Part shown: positions 42,188 through 47,954 of the stretch, piece after piece
Numbering within the stretch: position 1 is the first letter of the stretch
Layout: every line of letters starts with the position of its first letter
Assembly (NCBI GenBank): GCA_949283955.1
Contig: CASDUP010000041.1
Coordinates: 1 to 47,954 of the forward strand
DNA: 47,954 nucleotides
Reading direction: 5' to 3'
From: an uncultured Verrucomicrobiota bacterium
GTDB taxonomy: Bacteria > Verrucomicrobiota > Verrucomicrobiia > Opitutales > Intestinicryptomonadaceae
Notes under the pieces: generated by a model
What the model saw: the letters and a program-made list of their open reading frames with translations, nothing else
Databases searched by the model: none
Told to the model about the DNA's origin: nothing
Translations under genes and position numbers: made by a program

Positions 42188-43942
42188 ATGAAAAAGGAAA
42201 CGTGGAATTCTCAGATGGGAGTTATCTTGGCCGTGGCCGGAAGCGCCGTGGGATTGGGTAATTTTCTCAAATTCCCGGGCCAGGTGGCGGTGTACGGAGG
42301 AGCGGCTTTTATGGTGGCCTATGTTGTATCCTTTTTCTTGCTCGGGCTTCCGATAGCCTTCGTGGAGTGGACAATAGGCCGAAACGGAGGATCGGCGGGA
42401 TATATCTCTCCTGCCGGATTGATGGGATACCTCTGGGGAAACAAAAAGGGAGCCTATATCGGAATACTGGGTGTGGTGCTTACAACCACAGTGTATTGCT
42501 ATTATATATACATCGAGGCTTGGTGTTTGGGATACGCCTACAACTTTATATCGGGCGATTTGGACTTTAAGAGCGTGTCGGAAGCAAGCGCGTACTTTTC
42601 GTCGTTTATAGGAGCCGGCTCCGACGGCGCCGCTTTGAGATGGGGAATGGACGGAGTTGTAATATTCTGGGCGGCGTCGTTTATTTTGAACTTCTACCTG
42701 ATATATAGGGGCGTGTCGAAGGGTATAGAGGCGTTTTGCAAGTATGCCTTGCCTGTTCTCGTATTGATAGGAATTGTCATAGTGGTCAGAATGCTGACTC
42801 TCGGATACGTGTCGCCGGAATATCCGGAAAGAAGCATATCGCAGGGAATGGGCTTTATGTGGAATCCAGTGAAAGTCGCTCTGGAGGAGAAGACGGATTC
42901 GGGCGAGTGGAAGGAAGTCAGAAGGCTTGTCGGCGACATAGCGGAGGCGGACGCTCGGGAGGAAATCAAGAAAAATGACGAGCTAAGAAAAAGCGGGGAG
43001 GAAGTGCCCGAACTTAGAATAGTGGAAATTTCCATGTTCCAGAGGCTGTGCAATCCGTCCCTTTGGATAGCCGCGGCAGGGCAGGTGTTTTTCAGCCTGA
43101 CAGTGGGATTCGGAGCAATAATGGCCTACGCAAGCCATCTGAAACGCCGGGACGACATCGTTCTCAGCTGCACCACGTCGGCCTTTGCAAACGAATTTTG
43201 CGAGGTTTGCCTCGGAGGGCTTATTACTGTTCCGGCTGCGGTGGCGTTTTTTGGAGTAAGCGGAGTAGTGGGGGCGGGACTTAGCTTGTTCGATCTCGGC
43301 TTCAAAGTGCTTCCGATGTTCTTCGCCTCAATTCCTCTAGGCTGGTTTTTCGGATTCCTGTTCTTTTTCCTGTTGTTTTTGGCGGCGGTGACGAGTTCGC
43401 TTTCTATGCTGCAGCCGGGGATAGCATTCATAGAGGAGGCGGTGGGAAGGGCCACCAGAAAATTGTCCGTTCTCGTTATGGGGCTTATCACATTTTTCAT
43501 CAGCGGGTTTGTCATGTACTGCTCCAAGGATTTGAAGGCTATGGATACCTTCGATTTCTGGACGGGACAGGTGACGGTGTATATTTTCGCGATGTTTCAA
43601 ACTTTGATATTCTCCTGGAAATTTGGTGCGGAAAGGGGGGTAAAGCTTGCGAATATGGGATCGGCCATGTCCCTCCCGAAATGGTATCCGTTTTTAATAA
43701 AATACGTCACGACTTCGTTTTTGGTGACCGTATTTGTTCTGTGGCTTGCCTCTGACGTGTTCGGAATTATAGGCGACGGAAATCTGTCCCCGTACATCAG
43801 GGATTTGACGGGAATCGGTGGCGAAGTGAATACCGTGGCATGGGTGAGCGTTTCGCTGATTGTAGCTCTCATATTTTTCTATTCATCAATTTTGAGCTCT
43901 TCTAAGAGGTATAAAAACTTTACCCGGGAGGACGAAAAATGA
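42188..43942 (+). CDS. Sodium-dependent amino acid transporter (NSS/SNF family)
   Basis: A 584-residue symporter from ATG 42188, with about 12 membrane segments. VAGSAVGLGNFLKFPGQVAVYGGAAF carries the unwound helix 1 that binds Na+ and substrate in LeuT-type proteins (usual form GNxWRFP, here GNFLKFP). GFGAIMAYASHLKRRDD and LFLAAVTSSLSMLQPGIAFIEE are also conserved. A charged cytoplasmic or periplasmic insert lies near residues 235-280. Substrate is likely a neutral amino acid. Its stop codon overlaps the start of a 57-residue small subunit gene, so they form one complex. Confidence 0.92.
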   Translation: MKKETWNSQMGVILAVAGSAVGLGNFLKFPGQVAVYGGAAFMVAYVVSFFLLGLPIAFVEWTIGRNGGSAGYISPAGLMGYLWGNKKGAYIGILGVVLTTTVYCYYIYIEAWCLGYAYNFISGDLDFKSVSEASAYFSSFIGAGSDGAALRWGMDGVVIFWAASFILNFYLIYRGVSKGIEAFCKYALPVLVLIGIVIVVRMLTLGYVSPEYPERSISQGMGFMWNPVKVALEEKTDSGEWKEVRRLVGDIAEADAREEIKKNDELRKSGEEVPELRIVEISMFQRLCNPSLWIAAAGQVFFSLTVGFGAIMAYASHLKRRDDIVLSCTTSAFANEFCEVCLGGLITVPAAVAFFGVSGVVGAGLSLFDLGFKVLPMFFASIPLGWFFGFLFFFLLFLAAVTSSLSMLQPGIAFIEEAVGRATRKLSVLVMGLITFFISGFVMYCSKDLKAMDTFDFWTGQVTVYIFAMFQTLIFSWKFGAERGVKLANMGSAMSLPKWYPFLIKYVTTSFLVTVFVLWLASDVFGIIGDGNLSPYIRDLTGIGGEVNTVAWVSVSLIVALIFFYSSILSSSKRYKNFTREDEK

Positions 43943-44112
43943 CTTTCGGAGGCTGGTGCACTTTTTTAATTTCGAATCTGACGGTGTTGGTGCTGTTTTC
44001 GCTCTGCATTGCGAAGGTGCTGAGCTTGTCCAATAAGAGGACGGCGTGCGCGGTAGAGGAAGAGAGTGAAAGGAAATCCGTGCCGAAAAAAACAAAAAGG
44101 AGGGAAAAATGA
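43939..44112 (+). CDS. MetS-like small subunit of NSS transporter
   Basis: A 57-residue protein. Its ATG overlaps the transporter stop (ATGA) and its TGA overlaps the next gene's ATG (ATGA). MTFGGWCTFLISNLTVLVLF opens a single membrane helix up to about residue 30, and a charged tail ends KKTKRREK. This size, topology and position fit the MetS-type small subunits that accompany NSS transporters such as MetP/MetS of Corynebacterium. Confidence 0.82.
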   Translation: MTFGGWCTFLISNLTVLVLFSLCIAKVLSLSNKRTACAVEEESERKSVPKKTKRREK

Positions 44113-46067
44113 AAAAAATAGGCAGGAGAAAGTTTCTCTACGGAGGCGCTCTGTTTGGGTACACGCTTGCAGTCGACGCGACAAGTTTGACGGAGGCAGG
44201 AGAGCTTTCTTCGATTCCTGTTCCTCCAAGGGAGCCGAATTCTCTTTCCGATGTTCCGCTCTCAGGGGAGAGGGTGATGCGCAAGGCGGATTTGGAATGC
44301 GACGTTCTAGTGGCGGGAGGAGGTTTGGCGGGAGTATGCGCGGCGATATCTTCGGCAAGAACCGGGGCGAAGACGATTTTGATTCAGGACAGGTCGAGGC
44401 TTGGCGGCAACAGCAGTTCCGAGATTAGAATGCATCCGCTGGGGGTGGATCCTGCGAAGACGGGCTTTAGGGAAGGCGGTGTGATAGAGGAGCTAAAGCT
44501 TGCGAATATGGCTCGAAATCCCCAGCTTTCGTGGGAGAATTGGGATTTGCTCTTGTACGACAAGTGTATTTCGGAAAAGAATATAGACGTTTTCTTGGAC
44601 ACGGTTCTGGTAGGTGCCAATTCCGAAGGAGGGAGGATAAGATCGGTTGTTTGCAGGTGCGATCCCGCATTTACCATTTACGAGATAAAAGCCAAGCAGT
44701 TCATAGATTGCACTGGCGATGGCAGGCTTGCGATGGAGGCGGGTGCAAAGATGATGTCGGGCAGGGAAGGGAAGGAGAAGTTTGGAGAGCCGCGCGGAGG
44801 TTTTGACGGAGTTGGATTGAGGCAGGGATCGTCCATTTTATTTAGTTCGAAGAAGTGCGGAAGGAAGTCGAAGTACGTTCCGCCGAGCTGGGCGAAGAAG
44901 ATAACACCCGAGATGTTAAAGTACAGAAACATAAACTCCGACAATTTGAATTTCGGATATTGGTGGATAGAGCTTGGAGGCACTTGGGACGCCAACCGCG
45001 ATCTTCAATACATACGCAGGGAACTTTTGTCGATTTTGTTCGGGGTGTGGGACTACATAAAGAACAGCGGAAAATTTCCCGAGGCGGACGACAGGGTTTT
45101 GGATTTCGTAGGAATGATACCTGGCAAGCGGGACACGTTTAGAATAGAGGGAGAGAGGATTCTTAACCAATTCGACATACAAGGCGGATGGAAAAACTTT
45201 AAAGATTCGGTGTGCGTGGGGGGTTGGCCGCTCGACGACCACCCATCGGAGGGATTCTTGGCGTCGGACAGGAGGCCGGGCTCGGAGGAGCGTTACGACA
45301 AAGCTTGCGCGGTGGCCCCGTACAATATTCCGCTGTCGTGCTTTGTCGCGAAGGGTTTTCGGAATCTTTTGATGGCGGGCCGCGACATAAGTTGCTCGCA
45401 TGTGGCGTTTGGTTCGACGAGGGTTATGGTCACGTGCGCGGTGGGTGGACAGGCTGCGGGAACGGCGGCGGCTCTTTGCGTCAAAAAAAATGTCGAGCCG
45501 AAATTTCTGTGCGAGAATCCCGAAGAGTTGCAGCAGGAGCTTTTGAGGGCAGACCAGACGATTTTAAATCTCCGCAACAACGATCCCCGCGACGTTGTCG
45601 GACTTTCCAAGATTACAGCTTCGTCGAGCGCGCTCGATTCCCGTCCAGAAAACGTGGCTACCGGAATAACGATAGATTCTCCCGGTTCGAACGCCAACAA
45701 GTGGCTTGCCGAGGCGGACAGCGAGCCCTGGATAAACTTTGAATTTCCCAGCCCGCAAAAAGTTTCGTCCGTTAGGATAACTTTCGACAGCGGAGCAAGG
45801 GAGCTTGCCCAATCGTATCGTCCTCCGCGTCTTCGCAAGATGAAATTCGGTGTCCAGCCGGAGTTGGCTAAAGATTACGAAGTTTCGGCCGTTTTGCCGA
45901 GCGGGGAAATTTTTTCCATAGCGAAAGTGGAAAATAACGAAGTCAAACTGGCGGTTCACGATTTTAAACCTACGGAAGTAAAATCCGTAAAAATCGCGAT
46001 AAAGAGCACAAACGGCGACAAATATGCCCGCATTCGCGAGGTGAGAATAGAGAGGCCTCTTTCCTAG
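44109..46067 (+). CDS. Tat-exported FAD-dependent oxidoreductase
   Basis: A 652-residue flavoprotein. GRRKFLYGGALFGYTLA at the start is a twin-arginine signal, so it is folded with its FAD before export. CDVLVAGGGLAGVCAAISSA (residues 59-78) is the FAD dinucleotide-binding loop. GDGRLAMEAGA and the C-terminal FAD region (NLLMAGRDISCSHVAFGSTRV) match the FAD_oxidored (PF12831) family. The last 150 residues look like a discoidin/F5-8C-type beta sandwich, often carbohydrate binding. These proteins are common in Verrucomicrobiota and Lentisphaerota near glycan-degrading genes; the substrate is unknown. Its start overlaps the MetS-like gene stop and AGGAGG precedes it. Confidence 0.88.
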   Translation: MKKIGRRKFLYGGALFGYTLAVDATSLTEAGELSSIPVPPREPNSLSDVPLSGERVMRKADLECDVLVAGGGLAGVCAAISSARTGAKTILIQDRSRLGGNSSSEIRMHPLGVDPAKTGFREGGVIEELKLANMARNPQLSWENWDLLLYDKCISEKNIDVFLDTVLVGANSEGGRIRSVVCRCDPAFTIYEIKAKQFIDCTGDGRLAMEAGAKMMSGREGKEKFGEPRGGFDGVGLRQGSSILFSSKKCGRKSKYVPPSWAKKITPEMLKYRNINSDNLNFGYWWIELGGTWDANRDLQYIRRELLSILFGVWDYIKNSGKFPEADDRVLDFVGMIPGKRDTFRIEGERILNQFDIQGGWKNFKDSVCVGGWPLDDHPSEGFLASDRRPGSEERYDKACAVAPYNIPLSCFVAKGFRNLLMAGRDISCSHVAFGSTRVMVTCAVGGQAAGTAAALCVKKNVEPKFLCENPEELQQELLRADQTILNLRNNDPRDVVGLSKITASSSALDSRPENVATGITIDSPGSNANKWLAEADSEPWINFEFPSPQKVSSVRITFDSGARELAQSYRPPRLRKMKFGVQPELAKDYEVSAVLPSGEIFSIAKVENNEVKLAVHDFKPTEVKSVKIAIKSTNGDKYARIREVRIERPLS

Positions 46068-46379
46068 TCATATCGGCAGCGGTTTTTGGAGACTTCCCGG
46101 GAATTATTTTGTTTTCGCTTTGGGGAATATATTTACTGTTCATTCTTTAGTTTCGAATCTTTTAGAGAGTAAAAAAATATTGACAAAAAATACAAAGAAA
46201 ATTCAACTGCGAACTGTTGGAGGAAGTGTTTCAAGAGATGCTTGGGGAGTGTTTAGTTAGGGCTCCGGGGCCTTTGCGCTCCGGACAGTCGGAAACGAAA
46301 ATTTCCCGATTTTGGGGCGTTCCAGAATTCGGAAAAAACGCAATTTTAACGAACAAAATTGAAAGGGAAGCAGATATAT
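46068..46379. other. Intergenic region before the second EEP gene
   Basis: About 310 bases without a supported gene. A perfect TTGACA occurs at 46180-46185, but the -10 at 17 bases (TCAACT) is poor. A small GC-rich hairpin (TCCGG/CCGGA, near 46263-46285) lies further on. Both may belong to transcription of the next gene. Confidence 0.5.
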
Positions 46380-47303
46380 ATGAAAAAAACATTAAAATGT
46401 GTTGCTTTGTCGCTCGCTTTGATTCCTCTTTTAGGGGCGTGTTCAAGCGGAATTTATTCCGACGGGGCAGTTGAGAAAGCCAAGTGTAAGGCAAGCTCGT
46501 TTAGGGTTGGAAGCTTCAACATATTGGGGGGAAGCGGAAACAAAGAAGGTTCTAGGGAACGCGCGGAAATCGGAGCGGGACTTGTGAGATTCCACGATTG
46601 GGATTTGTTCGGAACACAGGAAATGTTCGATTGGCAAAAGAGTGTATATCTGGGGAAGGACGGAGTTTATGGAGTTGTAGGAAGGCCCTGTTGCACGAAA
46701 GAGGAGGATCCCAAAGGACAGCGTTGGGGCAACTACATATTCTACAAAAAGGACAGATTCGACGTTTTGGACTCGGGATATTTTTGGCTCACCCCCACTC
46801 CAGACAAACCCTCGAAAGGTTGGACGGAGAAGCAGTATCGCATTTGCAACTGGGGAAAATTCAGAGACAAGATTACCGGCAAGGAGCTGTTTTTCTTTGA
46901 TTTGCACCAGGGGCTTACTCCTGATTCGCGCCTTGAATCAGCCAAGCTGATTGTTAAGAAAATAGGCGAGATAGCCGGCAAAGACGCGACAGTATTTATG
47001 ACCGGAGACTTTAACGCCGTTCTTACGGAAGCTTCCATAAAGGAGATTTTGGCTTCCGGGCTTGTTCAAGATTCGTGGGGAAAATCCAAGACAGCCCCCT
47101 ACGGCCACAAGGGAACTTTTATGCCCGCAAACCACAATCGCGACAAGTGCGATCAATCTGGAAAATCCGGCGGGAAGAAAATAGATTACGTTTTTGTCTC
47201 TCCGAATGTTTCGGTTCTGAAGTGCGGAGTGGTTTCCGACAACAGAGACACACGTTATCCTTCCGACCATTTCCCAATTATGTGTTTTGTTAAGATCGAC
47301 TGA
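46380..47303 (+). CDS. Endonuclease/exonuclease/phosphatase (EEP) family lipoprotein
   Basis: A 307-residue lipoprotein from ATG 46380, with signal ALSLALIPLLGAC; a TTG at 46359 upstream is in frame but unlikely. EEP landmarks are VGSFNILGG, GTQEMF, FDLHQGL (where the other EEP protein has NLHNDH), MTGDFNAVL and YPSDHFPI. The HNDH-type catalytic segment is altered to LHQGL, so activity or substrate may differ. KIDYVFVSPN marks the substrate-side loop. It is paralogous in layout to the protein at 15866. Function outside the cell is unknown. Confidence 0.87.
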   Translation: MKKTLKCVALSLALIPLLGACSSGIYSDGAVEKAKCKASSFRVGSFNILGGSGNKEGSRERAEIGAGLVRFHDWDLFGTQEMFDWQKSVYLGKDGVYGVVGRPCCTKEEDPKGQRWGNYIFYKKDRFDVLDSGYFWLTPTPDKPSKGWTEKQYRICNWGKFRDKITGKELFFFDLHQGLTPDSRLESAKLIVKKIGEIAGKDATVFMTGDFNAVLTEASIKEILASGLVQDSWGKSKTAPYGHKGTFMPANHNRDKCDQSGKSGGKKIDYVFVSPNVSVLKCGVVSDNRDTRYPSDHFPIMCFVKID

Positions 47304-47375
47304 TATAGCGTGTTTTCCGTGGCAAAACTTGATTTTTTGCTCCGGGAACGAGCAGATTTGCACATAAGGTTAATT

Positions 47376-47413
47376 ATGCCCTTCCTTCTCTCATGAACGA
47401 AGGGCATTTTTTT
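47376..47413 (+). terminator. Terminator after the second EEP gene
   Basis: ATGCCCTTC (47376-47384) pairs perfectly with GAAGGGCAT (47399-47407), followed by a T tract. The loop is 14 bases. Confidence 0.88.
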
Positions 47414-47954
47414 CGCTAAAAATAAGTTTTTTATTCTGTTTTCTGGGAATAATTTTTAGAGAGGAAAAAATGGTCGTTTTTACAGGAGATAGTTCGCGGT
47501 TTGAGAAACCGTTTCCAATATTCCGCTTTGTCTCTTAAAAATTTTCTATCTCTTCACTTTCTTCGATTGTTGCTCGCAAAACTGGAGGCGGTATTTGTTT
47601 TACTTGCAAATATCTTCCTGTTGGAATTGCCGCATAGGCAGAGTGTCTCGAAAATGGCGCAAATAATGTAGGGTTCGATCAAAACTCTTGTCAGAAGAAT
47701 AAAATCCTATCTTTTCAAAAAGTTTAAAATTTTATTCGAGTTTTTTTAGCGGATTTTTGGAAATAAATTTCAGTTTTTAATCAAAATTTGTTTATATACA
47801 TAACTTACTAATAAAAAGATTATTATCTAATAAATACTCGCTTGGTAAGCGTGAAATATCTGTTATTCTACAAAAATAACTAAGAGTTTTTGATAAGAAA
47901 TGCTTGTAAAATGCCGAAAAATTTTTAGTCTACAAAAAAATAAAAAATTCAAAA
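47414..47954. other. AT-rich non-coding right end
   Basis: No open frame of useful size on either strand and no clear promoter. The last 270 bases are extremely AT-rich with A and T tracts. It may be the control region of a gene beyond the edge; I see no DnaA box cluster or repeat that would call it an origin. Confidence 0.5.

Overview
This window carries about 30 protein genes, one tmRNA, one decayed gene and no transposon, phage or CRISPR array. Several features together suggest a PVC-group bacterium, most likely an anaerobic Verrucomicrobiota (Opitutales-like). These are a PEP-CTERM sorting tail, Tat- and lipoprotein-signalled hydrolases, a secreted GH78-type rhamnosidase, a membrane pyrophosphatase, a MetS-type small transporter subunit, and heavy use of ATA (Ile), GGA (Gly) and AGG/AGA (Arg) codons at balanced base composition. 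The phylum is an inference; no 16S gene is present.

Layout. 1-600: a possible gene tail cut by the left edge, then tmRNA (minus strand) with its terminator. 799-7047: secreted phosphoesterase, OPA-type organophosphate antiporter, mannitol-1-phosphate dehydrogenase, CPBP protease and ThiL. 7109-12658: a secreted helical protein with a possible dead trypsin-like domain (minus), then DEAD-box-type helicase, chagasin-like inhibitor, ABC ATPase and DegT-type aminotransferase. 12869-16765: a second phosphoesterase, a broken PEP-CTERM gene and an EEP-family lipoprotein. 16856-20311: larC-larE-larB plus a UreH-like membrane protein, a compact nickel-pincer cofactor operon without larA. Facing it on the minus strand (20382-22938) are a membrane polyferredoxin and a Tat-exported DUF362 protein. 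23085-26636: a 1183-residue protein, tentatively a PPi-type PEP carboxykinase. 26765-29260: the rhamnosidase. 29671-31938: HppA pyrophosphatase.

32083-37356 (all minus) holds leuC, yebC and the conserved yidC-yidD-rnpA-rpmH block; rpmH is only 45 codons. 37664-40250 (minus) is a sulfonate/taurine/nitrate-type ABC importer with a good promoter overlapped by a palindrome. 40454-46067 (plus) holds a putative Na+/H+ antiporter, an NSS transporter, its MetS-like small subunit and a Tat-exported FAD oxidoreductase, the last three joined by ATGA overlaps. 46380-47303 is a second EEP lipoprotein with a strong terminator, followed by about 540 bases of AT-rich DNA without genes.

Three themes recur. 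There is a set of secreted phospho-hydrolases (two calcineurin-like, two EEP) with an organophosphate transporter. There is sodium/pyrophosphate energetics (HppA, antiporter, NSS, possible PPi-PEPCK). There is nickel-pincer cofactor synthesis beside an exported redox pair, with no cognate enzyme in view.
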